Below are positions 47,675 to 56,103 of a DNA stretch of 64,000 nucleotides, one piece after another. The DNA lies in NCBI RefSeq assembly GCF_000763375.1, contig NZ_JPSY01000001.1:1674001-1738000 (forward strand). Direction: 5' to 3'. Each line of letters starts with the position of its first letter. The first letter of the stretch is position 1. This stretch comes from Microbacterium profundi (GTDB lineage: Bacteria > Actinomycetota > Actinomycetes > Actinomycetales > Microbacteriaceae). The notes beneath the pieces are model-generated. The model did no database searches. It was not told where the DNA came from and worked only from the letters and a program-made list of their open reading frames with translations. The position numbers and the translations under genes are program-made.

Positions 47675-48286
47675 ATGCCAGTGGCTCCACAGCCGCTCGG
47701 GCGGCGCGAGCGGAACAAGCAGGCCAAACTCGAGCGCATCACTGCTGCCGCCGGTGCATTGTTCGCGAAGCACGGTGTCGATGAGGTCACCACGCAGCAG
47801 ATCGCTGAAGCGGCCGACATCGGCACCGGCACGCTGTTCTTGTATGCGAAGACCAAGGGTGAGCTATTGCTGCTGGTGCAGAACGCCCACTACACCGACG
47901 CTCTGGAACGCGGGCGCGCTGCGGCGGCCGACGCGTCGAACGCCTTGGACGGCGTCATGGCCTTGGTCTCCGCGATCGTCGACTGCAACCGCACGCAAGT
48001 GGAGAATGGCCGCACCTACCTGCGCGAGATGGTCTTCGGTGATCCTGCCGAGCCTCGTCACGCCGAAGCGCTCATGATCGTGGCGCAGACCGAGCAGGTG
48101 TGCTCCGACATCCTGATCGACCGAGCGAAGGTGGCGACCGCGGAGGCGCCGTCGTTGGCGCGGGTGATCTCGGCCATCATGTTCCTCGAGATAGGGTCGA
48201 GCCTGAACGTCGACGCACGCACTGCAGAGATCCTGGCGAGCATCCGCACGCAGGTCGCAGCCATCTTGCCCGGGGAGCACTCATGA
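47675..48286 (+). CDS. TetR-family transcriptional regulator
   Basis: 203 aa from ATG 47675, which has AGGAGG 7 nt upstream. ATG 47651 would add eight residues without a ribosome-binding site. The N-terminal helix-turn-helix (ITAAAGALFAKHGVDEVTTQQIAEAADIGTGTLFLYAKTKGEL) spans residues about 22-64. The ligand-binding domain has no recognised type. It presumably represses the divergent SDR and the thioesterase, whose start overlaps its stop (ATGA). Confidence 0.9.
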   Translation: MPVAPQPLGRRERNKQAKLERITAAAGALFAKHGVDEVTTQQIAEAADIGTGTLFLYAKTKGELLLLVQNAHYTDALERGRAAAADASNALDGVMALVSAIVDCNRTQVENGRTYLREMVFGDPAEPRHAEALMIVAQTEQVCSDILIDRAKVATAEAPSLARVISAIMFLEIGSSLNVDARTAEILASIRTQVAAILPGEHS

Positions 48287-48819
48287 CCGACTCCGACGCC
48301 GTATCCTCGACCGAACGAACACGCACGCTCAACTACCGGGTACCGGGGCGTGACAAGCGCGACCTCTTCTCGCGCACCGGTCTCGAGCAGCTGCGCGCGG
48401 TCGCATCGGGCGAGGTCCCGCCGCCTCCGATCAGCAGTCACATCGGGCTCGACTTCGTCACGATCGATGACGGAGACGTCGTGATGACGGCGGTGCCGGA
48501 CGAATCGCACTACAACCCGATCGGCTCGGTGCACGGCGGGGTCTTCGCCACCGTGCTCGATTCGGTGTGCGGATGCGCCGTCCATTCGACGCTGCCCGCC
48601 GGCGTCGGCTACACGAGCCTCGAGATCAAGGTGTCGTTCCTCCGCCCGATCACGGCAGACACCGGACAGGTGACCGCGCACGGATGGGTGACCCGCCGCG
48701 GGCGCAGCGCCTCTTTCGCCGAGGCGGACATCCGCGACAGCGAAGGTCGTGTTCTTGCGACAGCATCCAGCACCTGCCTGATCATCCAGCCTGGTCCGCC
48801 GCCGAGCCCGGCCGCGTAA
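48283..48819 (+). CDS. PaaI-like hotdog thioesterase
   Basis: 178 aa, ATG overlapping the tetR stop. The hotdog motif NPIGSVHGGVFATVLDSVCG lies around residues 78-97, and the beta segments GYTSLEIKVSFLRPI and GRVLATASSTCLI follow. Acts on acyl- or aryl-CoA. The N-terminal 50 residues are an extension. Operon with TetR and near the SDR gene. Confidence 0.9.
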   Translation: MTDSDAVSSTERTRTLNYRVPGRDKRDLFSRTGLEQLRAVASGEVPPPPISSHIGLDFVTIDDGDVVMTAVPDESHYNPIGSVHGGVFATVLDSVCGCAVHSTLPAGVGYTSLEIKVSFLRPITADTGQVTAHGWVTRRGRSASFAEADIRDSEGRVLATASSTCLIIQPGPPPSPAA

Positions 48820-48837
48820 GCCGATTCAGTCCCCGAT

Positions 48838-49200
48838 TCACGAGGTGATGACGGTCTTGCCGTTCACACCGCCCTTGGCGATCGATTCGAGTGCATCCGG
48901 GGTCTCGTCGAACGAGAATGTCTTGCCGACGAGGGGCCGCAGGGTGCCGTCGTCGATGAGCTCGGCGATCTCGCGGAGCTGGTCGCCGCTGGCGCTCATG
49001 AAGAGGAACTCGTATGTGACGCCGAGCTTCTTCGCCTGGCGGCGGATCTTGCCGCTCAACGCCGTGATCGCCAGTCGGAGCAACGGATTCAGGCCGATCC
49101 GCTTCGCGAATGCGGGGTCGGGCGGGCCCGAGATGCCGATCGCCTTGCCGCCGGGGCGCAGGACGCGAAGCGACTTCTCGAGGTTCTCGCCGCCAACGCT
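48838..49200 (-). pseudogene. 3' remnant of a zinc-type NADPH:quinone oxidoreductase gene
   Basis: 121 codons open on the minus strand from the point marked by SVGGENLEKSLRVLRPGGKAIGIS. The sequence then runs to the normal end (KGGVNGKTVITS). This is only the C-terminal third of an MDR-family oxidoreductase; the catalytic and half of the cofactor domain are absent. It breaks off at 49200, where an unrelated fragment on the other strand begins. Deletion removed its 5' part. Confidence 0.8.
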
Positions 49201-49202
49201 GT

Positions 49203-49382
49203 GTGCGGATGCCGGTCACTAGTCTGTGCGGGGTCGAGACGATGCCGATCCTCGTGACCGCAGCATCCCGACTCGCGGAGATGATGCCGGATGCCGAGTA
49301 CCTGCAGGTGCCGGAGTCGGTGGGGCACCGTATGGATCCTGAGGCGACCGCCCGGATCGTGGTGGCACGGGTGGCGGGCTGA
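49203..49382 (+). pseudogene. 3' remnant of an alpha/beta hydrolase gene
   Basis: Sixty codons in frame up to TGA 49382, including ASRLAEMMPDAEYLQVPESV and the catalytic-His region VGHRMDPEATARIVV. It matches the last part of alpha/beta hydrolases, but the nucleophile and acid are missing. Its 5' side abuts the truncated oxidoreductase at about 49200, so both genes lost their 5' parts in one deletion. Confidence 0.75.
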
Positions 49383-49399
49383 AGCGTTCCGGCTTTTTG

Positions 49400-49473
49400 T
49401 GGAGGGACTGACGGGAATCGAACCCGCGCTATCTGCTTGGGAAGCAGAAGTTCTGCCATTGAACTACAGTCCC
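49400..49473 (-). tRNA. tRNA-Gly (anticodon CCC)
   Basis: The acceptor stem GGGACTG (49473-49467) pairs with CAGTCCC (49410-49404), followed by TCCA with the CCA tail encoded. The anticodon loop TTCCCAA is closed by TCTGC/GCAGA, giving anticodon CCC. The T-loop is GGGTTCGATTCCC. It reads GGG codons. Located between the hydrolase remnant and dcd. Confidence 0.95.
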
Positions 49474-49588
49474 GAACCTGCTCATCAAGAACAGGTGAAG
49501 GCAAGCCTACCTGCACTCCCGCCCATGGCCAAAGCTCGGCAATCGCTTCGGCATCATCTGACCGCTGATGCGCCATTAGGCTGTACCC

Positions 49589-50194
49589 GTGCTTCTCAGC
49601 GACCGCGACATCAGAGCAGAACTCGCCTCCGGCCGGATCGGCCTCGCTCCGCACGAGCCGGAGATGATCCAGCCGTCAAGCATCGACGTGCGTCTCGACA
49701 GGTACTTCCGCCTGTTCGACAACCACAAGTACCCGTTCATCGATCCGTCGGAGGATCAGCCCGACCTCACCCACCTGATCGAGGTGAAACCGGACGAGCC
49801 GTTCATCCTGCACCCCGGCGAGTTCGCGCTCGGCGCGACGTTCGAGCAGGTCACTCTGTCGGACGACATCGCCGCGAGACTCGAGGGCAAGAGCTCACTC
49901 GGACGCCTCGGCCTGATCACGCACTCCACCGCAGGCTTCATCGACCCCGGCTTCACCGGTCACGTCACGCTCGAACTCGCGAACGTCGCGACTCTGCCGA
50001 TCAAGCTCTGGCCCGGGATGAAGATCGGGCAGCTGTGCTTCTTCCGCCTGACCTCTCCCGCCGAGAACCCCTACGGCTCCGGCCCGTACGGAAACCGGTA
50101 CCAGGGACAGCGCGGGCCGACGGCATCCCGCTCGTTCCAGAACTTCCACCGCACCGACGTGGGCAACACCACCCTGGGGTCGGTCGGCGGCTGA
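49589..50194 (+). CDS. dcd: dCTP deaminase
   Basis: 201 aa, GTG start, trimeric dCTP deaminase that makes dUTP (and in actinobacterial bifunctional types dUMP). Motifs [29 protein letters not shown] with the active-site Glu, and PSSIDVRLD are present. The -10 box TAGGCT (49577-49582) ends 7 nt before the GTG. Whether it also has dUTPase activity cannot be decided from sequence. Confidence 0.93.
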   Translation: MLLSDRDIRAELASGRIGLAPHEPEMIQPSSIDVRLDRYFRLFDNHKYPFIDPSEDQPDLTHLIEVKPDEPFILHPGEFALGATFEQVTLSDDIAARLEGKSSLGRLGLITHSTAGFIDPGFTGHVTLELANVATLPIKLWPGMKIGQLCFFRLTSPAENPYGSGPYGNRYQGQRGPTASRSFQNFHRTDVGNTTLGSVGG

Positions 50195-50254
50195 CTCTTG
50201 CAGATCGCCGCCCTGCCGGGTGCGGATCGCCGTGTCACACGTAGTATCGAGAGC

Positions 50255-50905
50255 GTGAGCGGCGAAAACACGGAAGAACCGCAAGATCCCGGCGAGGATG
50301 CCACCACCGACGCGCCCGTATCGGGCGGTGAAGCGGCGGCATCCGTTCCGCCACCCGCCGCGCCGGGCGTGGAGCCCTTCGCGGTTCCGGCTCCGGAGAC
50401 GATCGCGATTCCCGACGCCGAGACGGCCATCGAAGGCTTCGAGGTGCCGCCGCCACCCAAGTTCGGCGCAGCGCCGCCGGCTCCCAGCGCGGCGCCGGTC
50501 ATCCCGCCGGCACCGTCAGAGAATGCGGATGCCGCGGCCGAGCCTGCACTGCGCAAGCGGAACACCTGGGCGCCCAACGACACGTGGACCTCGGCATCCG
50601 CCCACAAGCAAGAGGTCGTGCCTCCGACCGCTGCGCAGAAAGCCGAATCTCGAGCCGCAGCCTCGCGTGCCGCCACGGCCCGCGATGAGGCGAGCCGCAA
50701 CTACGTCAGTCCGGCCGCCGGAGGCACGGAAGGGACCAGCTACCGCGGCTGGACCGTCGCGATCTTCGCAGGGCTCGCGGTGCTGTTCATCGGCGCCATC
50801 GTCCTGATCGGGATCCTCGTCGGCAATGCGCCGTCGGCATCGGCGTCTCACGAGGGGGCGACTGCCGAGCTGTCGATCGCCTCGATCCTCCCGCCGTCCG
50901 CCTGA
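50255..50905 (+). CDS. Pro/Ala-rich single-pass membrane protein
   Basis: 216 aa, GTG start. Residues 1-160 form a low-complexity Pro/Ala/Glu-rich cytoplasmic segment (GFEVPPPPKFGAAPPAPSAA), then one membrane helix (TVAIFAGLAVLFIGAIVLIGI) and a 25-residue tail. No enzyme domain. Leaderless promoter TAGTAT (50242-50247). Function unknown. Confidence 0.75.
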   Translation: MSGENTEEPQDPGEDATTDAPVSGGEAAASVPPPAAPGVEPFAVPAPETIAIPDAETAIEGFEVPPPPKFGAAPPAPSAAPVIPPAPSENADAAAEPALRKRNTWAPNDTWTSASAHKQEVVPPTAAQKAESRAAASRAATARDEASRNYVSPAAGGTEGTSYRGWTVAIFAGLAVLFIGAIVLIGILVGNAPSASASHEGATAELSIASILPPSA

Positions 50906-50941
50906 GACCGAGTCGAGCTCGCGCCCAGCGAGATGAAAGAA

Positions 50942-50981
50942 CAGGAACGGGGGTTGTGAATGCTCACAACCCCCGTTCCTG
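50942..50981 (+). terminator. Strong intrinsic terminator
   Basis: An 18-bp perfect stem (arms 50942-50959 and 50964-50981) with a 4-nt loop, CAGGAACGGGGG/CCCCCGTTCCTG at the base. It lies between the convergent stops of the 50255 gene and the MarR-like gene at 51003 and probably works in both directions. Confidence 0.9.
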
Positions 50982-51002
50982 TTCCTCGTTGACGCGTAGC
51001 GC

Positions 51003-51785
51003 TCACTGCGCGTCGCGACCGCGGGTGAATCCCGCGTCGAAGCCGCGCTCGTAGGAGCCCTGCACGAAGCGTGCGAAGTGCGTGCGACCGCGGCCGTGGC
51101 CCCGGTGTTCGTAGCACTCGTGTCCGTTGCGGGCGTGCGGGCCGCCACGGTGGCCGTGGTCGGCATCGTGCGCGAACCGGCGGTCGCCGTGCTCGCAGTG
51201 TCCGCGTCCGTCGTAGTCAGGGGCGCCATGGCCCTCGTGGTCGAAGGACTGCGGGCCGAATCCGGGCTTGCCGAATCCGCGGGATCCGAAGCCGTGCGGG
51301 CCGAACCCGCGACCGCGTCCTCGGCCGAATCCGCGAGGGTCGGAGCCTCGACGTCCGCGTCCGCGGGGGAGCGGCGTCTCCTCGTTCCAGCCGAATGCGC
51401 GGGCGACTTGCTCGAGCGTGGCCATTGTGGTGGCGAGGTCTTCAGCGGGAACCGCGTCGGTGACCTTCGCGCGGATGCCGTCGACGATGCCGCCGAGGCG
51501 TTCCTTGGCCGTGCGGCCTTCGTCGGTCAGGGTCCACGTGCCGTCGGCATCCGTCACCCAGCCCAGCTCGATCAGCCGCGTCAGCTTGTGTGCGGGAATC
51601 GGACGATCGCTCTTCGGGCGGTCGGCCGGAACCGTGCCGTCGATGACGTTCAGGAGGCGCCATTCGCGGCGCGTGAGCCCAAAGGACTCGAAGGCGGAGG
51701 CGAACTCGGCCGCCATGAGGCGATCGACGGCCTTGAGCCAGAATCCGAACGGGCGGGAGTTCTCATCAGGGTTGATGGTGTTCAT
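51003..51785 (-). CDS. MarR-like regulator with a Gly/Arg/His-rich tail
   Basis: 260 aa from ATG 51785. Residues 1-140 are a winged-helix MarR-like domain (RREWRLLNVIDG, GWVTDADGTWTLTDEG). The last 120 residues are low complexity, rich in Gly, Arg, His and Phe (RGRGRGFGPHGFGSRG, GHCEHGDRRFAHDADHGH). The tail could bind metal or nucleic acid, or drive assembly. Divergent from a second MarR gene with a similar biased region; an extended palindrome lies between them. Confidence 0.8.
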   Translation of the reverse strand: MNTINPDENSRPFGFWLKAVDRLMAAEFASAFESFGLTRREWRLLNVIDGTVPADRPKSDRPIPAHKLTRLIELGWVTDADGTWTLTDEGRTAKERLGGIVDGIRAKVTDAVPAEDLATTMATLEQVARAFGWNEETPLPRGRGRRGSDPRGFGRGRGRGFGPHGFGSRGFGKPGFGPQSFDHEGHGAPDYDGRGHCEHGDRRFAHDADHGHRGGPHARNGHECYEHRGHGRGRTHFARFVQGSYERGFDAGFTRGRDAQ

Positions 51786-51826
51786 GGGAAAGTCCTTTGC
51801 GTGTAACTGTGCATGTATATGTAGTG

Positions 51827-51851
51827 TGACATGCAATACGGATACATGTCA
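51827..51851. promoter_or_regulatory. Shared operator of the divergent MarR pair
   Basis: TGACATG-N11-CATGTCA (51827-51833 and 51845-51851) is a perfect 7-bp inverted repeat. Further GCATGTA half-sites lie at about 51811 and 51856. The minus-strand TTGACATG and the plus-strand -10 box TAAAAT (51861-51866) flank it. Confidence 0.65.
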
Positions 51852-51873
51852 AGTCGCATGTAAAATCGAACGC

Positions 51874-52431
51874 GTGAGCACAGACAATCCAGACCCGGCC
51901 GAGATCATCGCGCAGGCCCTCGGGCGTCTGCGCGGACGACGACCCCACGGCCCAGGACGCGGCGGTCCGCATGGGATGCGCGGAGATTTCCCGGGGGATC
52001 ATCACGCGCATGGCCATGGGCATGGCGACCACCCGCCGCTCGGCCGTCGTGGAATCGTCCCTCCGCCCTGGGCCGGCGGACCCGGGGGACGTCTGGGCGG
52101 ACCCGCGTGGATGCGGATGCTGGAGGCTCTGGCCGCGGCATCCGAACCGCTCAGTGTGAGCGCGCTCGGCGAGGCCGTGGGCGTCGACCAGCCGCGCGCC
52201 TCACGCCTCGTGCAGCAGGGGGTTCAGCGCGGGCTCGTGCAGCGAGAGGCCGACCCCGACGACGCACGTCGCACCCGCATCGCCCTCACGGAGACCGGCC
52301 AGAAGATCGCCCGCGGCATGCGTGGCGAGCGACGTGAGGTGCTGTCGAAGGCGCTCGAGTCGTTTACTGATGAAGAGGCCAGCGAGCTCGCCCGTCTGCT
52401 GTCGAAGCTCGCCGATAACTGGGGGAACTGA
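51874..52431 (+). CDS. MarR-family regulator with a Gly/His/Pro-rich N-terminus
   Basis: 185 aa from GTG 51874 (-10 box TAAAAT 8 nt upstream, leaderless). Residues about 15-75 are rich in Gly, His, Pro and Arg (GDHHAHGHGHGDH). The winged helix follows (SVSALGEAVGVDQPRASRLVQQGV; wing DPDDARRTRIALTETG). Divergent from the other MarR gene, with a shared palindrome. A metal-responsive or phase-separating role of the His-rich part is speculative. Confidence 0.83.
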   Translation: MSTDNPDPAEIIAQALGRLRGRRPHGPGRGGPHGMRGDFPGDHHAHGHGHGDHPPLGRRGIVPPPWAGGPGGRLGGPAWMRMLEALAAASEPLSVSALGEAVGVDQPRASRLVQQGVQRGLVQREADPDDARRTRIALTETGQKIARGMRGERREVLSKALESFTDEEASELARLLSKLADNWGN

Positions 52432-52452
52432 CGCGGCATCCCGGCCCGCGCC

Positions 52453-53823
52453 CTACTCGATGACCGCCTGCTTGGCCTTCACGGGGAGCATTAGCACCAG
52501 GCCGACGAGCAGCACGATCACGATGCCGAGGATGCCGAGGCGCGTGTCGCCGCTGAGGCCGACGAACAGGGCGAACAGGGTGGGAGCCAAGAACGACACG
52601 GCGCGTCCCGTCGTCGCGTAGAGGCCGAAGATCTCGCCCTCACGGCCTTCCGGCGTGATGCGTGCGAGCATCGAGCGGCTCGCGGACTGCACGGGACCGA
52701 CGAACATGCACAGGATGAGGCCGGCGATCCAGAAGCCGATCTGCGCATCGCCGATGAACAGCACAGCGGTGCCGGCGACCACGAGCCCGATGAGGGACGT
52801 CATGATCACTCGCTTCGGGCCGAAGGCGTCATCGAGACGTCCGGCGAGGATCGTGCTGATGCCGGCGACCACGTTGGCGGCCACGGCGAAGTAGAGCACC
52901 TGCGAGCTGGAGAAGCCGAACACCTGCGCGGCGATGATCGCGCCGAAGGTGAAGACGCCGGCAAGTCCGTCGCGGAACACGGCGCTCGCCACAAGGAACA
53001 TCAGCACCTGCCGGTTGCCGTGCCAGAGCTTCTTGATCGTGCCGGCGAGCACGACGTAGGAGCGGAAGAATCCGACGCGGTTCTGCGCTTCACGTGCAGG
53101 GATCTCGGGGACCCTCAGCAGCACCGGAATCGCGAAGACGCCGAACCAGAGGGCCGACGCGAGCACCGCGAGTCGGATGTGCAGGGCGCCATCGGTCGTG
53201 ATCCCGAGCGGTCCGGGGCTGGAGACCAGGCCGATGAAACCGACGAGCAGGATGATCAGCAGCACGATGCCGCCGACGTATCCCATGCCCCAGCCGAAGC
53301 CCGACACGCGCCCCATGTTCTCCTTCGTGGAGACCTGTACGAGCATGGCGTTGTAGTTGACTCCCGCGAACTCGAAGAAGATGTTGCCGACCGCGAGCAG
53401 CGTGGCTCCGAGGATCAGGTACTCGGGAGCGCCGACGACGAAGACCATCGCGGCCATGGCGAGCACGACGATGCCGGTGTTGATGGCCAGCCAGAGCTTG
53501 CGGCGTCCCGTGCCGTCGGAGCGCTGGCCCAGCACCGGAGCGAGCACCGCGATGAGGACCCCGGCGATCGCGAGCGCCCAGCCGACCAAGCTGGCGTTTC
53601 CCGCGAGGGCCGCGACAAGTCCGGGGTCCTTCGTATCGCCGGCCGCGGCAGCCACGATCTCGGGGTCGACGAACAGCTGGCTGGCGAGGAACGTGCTGAA
53701 CACGAAGGTCGTGACGACCGCGTTGAATGCTGCGGATCCCCAGTCCCACAAAGCCCAGGCGAGAACGCCACGGCCGCGGGAGGATCGCTCGGGGCCGTCG
53801 GTCGTCGGTGCGGAAGCGCTCAT
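52453..53823 (-). CDS. MFS transporter of the UMF1/Atg22-like type
   Basis: 456 aa from ATG 53823, 12 predicted membrane helices. WALWDWGSAAFNAVVTTFVFSTF at the N-terminus, the VLGQRSDGTGRRK loop and MCMFVGPVQ-like CMFVGPVQSASRSMLARITPEGREGEIFGLYATTGRA are typical of UMF1 proteins. Export or amino-acid transport is possible; the substrate is unknown. Converges on the MarR gene. Confidence 0.88.
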   Translation of the reverse strand: MSASAPTTDGPERSSRGRGVLAWALWDWGSAAFNAVVTTFVFSTFLASQLFVDPEIVAAAAGDTKDPGLVAALAGNASLVGWALAIAGVLIAVLAPVLGQRSDGTGRRKLWLAINTGIVVLAMAAMVFVVGAPEYLILGATLLAVGNIFFEFAGVNYNAMLVQVSTKENMGRVSGFGWGMGYVGGIVLLIILLVGFIGLVSSPGPLGITTDGALHIRLAVLASALWFGVFAIPVLLRVPEIPAREAQNRVGFFRSYVVLAGTIKKLWHGNRQVLMFLVASAVFRDGLAGVFTFGAIIAAQVFGFSSSQVLYFAVAANVVAGISTILAGRLDDAFGPKRVIMTSLIGLVVAGTAVLFIGDAQIGFWIAGLILCMFVGPVQSASRSMLARITPEGREGEIFGLYATTGRAVSFLAPTLFALFVGLSGDTRLGILGIVIVLLVGLVLMLPVKAKQAVIE

Positions 53824-53904
53824 GCTCGAAGTCTGACGGGATCCGGTGAACGAGAGGTAGCGCCGCGCCGCAGGCCACGTGTGGACAGCCACCTATCGGT
53901 CATG

Positions 53905-53925
53905 AAAATCAGATAATCTGATTTT
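53905..53925. promoter_or_regulatory. Perfect palindromic operator of vapBC
   Basis: A 21-bp palindrome with arms AAAATCAGA and TCTGATTTT around TAA, touching the vapB ATG. It contains the -10 box GATAAT (53912-53917). Autorepression by the antitoxin-toxin complex is the standard arrangement. Confidence 0.85.
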
Positions 53926-54177
53926 ATGAAGACGGTGACTGCAACAGAGGCAAGCAGGTCCTTTGCTGCGCTTCTCGATGGCGCGGAGCGCGGCGAACGG
54001 GTGGTGATCACGCGAGCCGGTCGACGTATCGCCGAGCTTGTTCCCGCCTCGACCGGCAACGGTCGGCCGTTGATCGACATGCTGCTGTCCACGCCCGTCG
54101 ACATCGAGTTCGCCAGGGACGTCGCCGCTGCGCGTGAGGCCGTGACGTTGGATCCGCCCGCATGGCCCGCAGACTGA
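53926..54177 (+). CDS. VapB/Phd-type antitoxin
   Basis: 83 aa. N-terminal Phd/YefM-like DNA-binding fold (KTVTATEASRSFAALLDGAERGERVVITRAGRRIAELVPAS), then a short toxin-binding tail with DPPAWPAD at the end. Leaderless promoter within its own palindrome. Overlaps vapC by 16 bp. Confidence 0.9.
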   Translation: MKTVTATEASRSFAALLDGAERGERVVITRAGRRIAELVPASTGNGRPLIDMLLSTPVDIEFARDVAAAREAVTLDPPAWPAD

Positions 54178-54560
54178 TCCTCGATACCGGTGTGCTCGTT
54201 GCCGCGGAGCGGGAGCGGATCGCCGCCGGCATCCGCGAAGATGACGACGTCGTGATCGCGGCCGTGACCCTCGCCGAGCTTTACACAGGCGTGGACCTCG
54301 CGAGCGACGCCCGCAGAGCTTCGCGGCTTCTGAACGTCAACCGCGTGCTTGAGACGGTACCGATCGTCGCCTACGACGACGATGTGGCGTTTGCGCACGG
54401 TTCATTGCTCGCCCACGTTCACAGGACCGGTCGACCGCGAAGCGCCCACGATCTGATCATCGCGGCGACCGCTGTGGCGACGGGACGGCTCCTGCTCACG
54501 ACTGATCGCGCCGCGCGATTCGGGGAGTTGCCCGGCGTGCAGGTCGAAGTGCTCGGCTGA
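54162..54560 (+). CDS. VapC-type PIN-domain toxin
   Basis: 132 aa PIN ribonuclease. The acidic site is Asp8 (LILDTGVL), Glu39 (TLAELYTG), Asp97 (SAHDLIIAA) and Asp115 (LLTTDRAA), all conserved, so it is likely active. VapC toxins cut tRNA or rRNA. The start lies inside vapB, which couples the two. Confidence 0.92.
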   Translation: MARRLILDTGVLVAAERERIAAGIREDDDVVIAAVTLAELYTGVDLASDARRASRLLNVNRVLETVPIVAYDDDVAFAHGSLLAHVHRTGRPRSAHDLIIAATAVATGRLLLTTDRAARFGELPGVQVEVLG

Positions 54561-54694
54561 CGCTCACGCGTACGACGACGCCATCAACTCCGCGAACAGC
54601 TCGTCGGCATCGCACTCCACACGACGGACGAATGGTCGGATGCCGCGGACGGGCAGTCGGGTGCGGCATCCGCTCGCCTGTCAGCATGGAGACC

Positions 54695-55107
54695 ATGACA
54701 ACGACCGCATCCATACCCGTGAACGTCTCCGCCCCCGTCGAGCGGATCCGTTACGGCGCTCTCGTCGTCATGATGCTTCTGAGCTTCCTGCTCGTCACGG
54801 CAGAGTTCCTGCCCAATGGCATGCTCACCGAGATGGCCGACGCGCTCGGCGTCACGCCGGGTCGGGCAGGGCAAACCGTCACGGTCACGGCGGCCTGGTC
54901 GGAAACCTCACGATCGGACTGATCATCGACCGCTCGTTCCGACTGTTCGCCGTGCTCGCGCCCGCCGTGATCGCGGTGGCGGTCGCCGCGACCATCCTGC
55001 TCTCCGGCTCGGTCCTCGGTGTCGGGATCGCCGTGTTCGTGTGGGGTTTCTTCTTCGCATCGTGGGGGCGCTGCTGTTCGGGCTTTCGAACCGCGTACGC
55101 GGGTGAG
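54695..55107 (+). pseudogene. MFS transporter pseudogene
   Basis: Starts like a normal MFS permease (PVERIRYGALVVMMLLSF, AEFLPNGMLTEMADALG). The frame is lost near 54895, and a different frame continues with the second half (NLTIGLIIDRSFRLFAVLAPAV, FVWGFFFASW) up to about 55075. About 130 residues in the middle and the C-terminal helices are missing. Together with the AraC remnant it is a decaying efflux locus. Confidence 0.8.
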
Positions 55108-55118
55108 CTGGGGTTGCG

Positions 55119-55322
55119 TCAGGCGGGTACGTGGGTGCGCTGTGACCGCCATGCCGACGGCGTCACGCCGACGTGACGGCGGAACGCACGGCTGAATCCC
55201 TCGTCCGAGGCGTAGCCGAGCTCCCTCGCCGTGTCTGACACCCGCCGTGTCTGACACCGATCTCGCTTCGGCGAGCATCGACTTCGCGGCATCCATCCGC
55301 ACGTCGGTGACGTAGCCCGCCG
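55119..55322 (-). pseudogene. AraC-family regulator remnant
   Basis: Only the C-terminal helix-turn-helix is left: GYVTDVRMDAAKSMLAEARS in one frame, then VSDTARELGYASDEGFSRAF and RRHVGVTPSAWR in another, ending at 55119. A 16-bp duplication (55227-55258) causes the frame change. The N-terminal part is replaced by the end of the ABC operon. Confidence 0.82.
55227..55258. repeat. 16-bp tandem duplication in the AraC remnant
   Basis: CGCCGTGTCTGACACC occurs twice in direct tandem (55227-55242 and 55243-55258). 16 is not a multiple of 3, so it shifts the frame. Confidence 0.95.
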
Positions 55323-55332
55323 GAGACCGGGG

Positions 55333-56103
55333 CTATTCCGCGGCGCGCGCAGACGGCAGGCGCGGAATCGCAGCAACGAGCGTGCGCGCGTAATCGGTCT
55401 GCGGGTCGTGCAGCACGTCGCCGGTCGCGCCGGCCTCCACCACGCGGCCGTTCTGCAGCACGACGGTCCGTTCGCAGAGTGCCGCGACAGCGCTGAGGTC
55501 GTGCGAGACCATGACGAGCGCGAGCCCGCTCTCGCGGCGGAGCGTCTGCAGCAGCTCGATCACCTGAATGCGGGTGGTGACGTCGAGCGCGCTCACCGGT
55601 TCGTCGGCGAGCAGCACCCGCGGCTTCGACACGACGGCGCGCGCGATCGCGATGCGCTGGCGCTGTCCACCGGAGAACTCGTGCGGATATCGCCGCAGCA
55701 CATCGGCGTCGAGGCCGACGGAAGCAACAGCATCCGTCACCAGGCGACGCGCCTCGTCACCGCTCGCTATGCCGAGCGATCGCAGCGGCTCGGCGACGAT
55801 CCGGTCGATGCGCTGACGCGGGTCGAGCGACGAATAGGGGTCCTGGAACACGGTCTGCACATCCGCGCGGAAGCGACGCATGAGCCCACGATCGCGACGG
55901 TCGAGCGGCACGCCGTCGAAGAGCACGTCGCCGGTACGGGGCGTCGCGAGCCCGAGCAGCAGCGAGAGGATGGTCGACTTGCCGGCGCCGGACTCGCCCA
56001 CGAGTCCGACGGCTTCGCCCGCCGAGACGTCGAGCGAGACGTCGTCGACCACGGTGCGGTGGCCGTACGCGAAGCCGGCTCCGCGCAGCTCCAGAATGCT
56101 CAT
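55333..56103 (-). CDS. Oligopeptide-type ABC transporter ATP-binding protein
   Basis: 256 aa. Walker A GESGAGKST, signature FSGGQRQRI, Walker B LLADEPVSALDV and H-loop VSHDL. DppF/OppF-like second ATPase of a peptide/nickel ABC importer. It is the last gene of the operon and its start overlaps the preceding stop (ATGA). Substrate unknown. Confidence 0.93.
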   Translation of the reverse strand: MSILELRGAGFAYGHRTVVDDVSLDVSAGEAVGLVGESGAGKSTILSLLLGLATPRTGDVLFDGVPLDRRDRGLMRRFRADVQTVFQDPYSSLDPRQRIDRIVAEPLRSLGIASGDEARRLVTDAVASVGLDADVLRRYPHEFSGGQRQRIAIARAVVSKPRVLLADEPVSALDVTTRIQVIELLQTLRRESGLALVMVSHDLSAVAALCERTVVLQNGRVVEAGATGDVLHDPQTDYARTLVAAIPRLPSARAAE

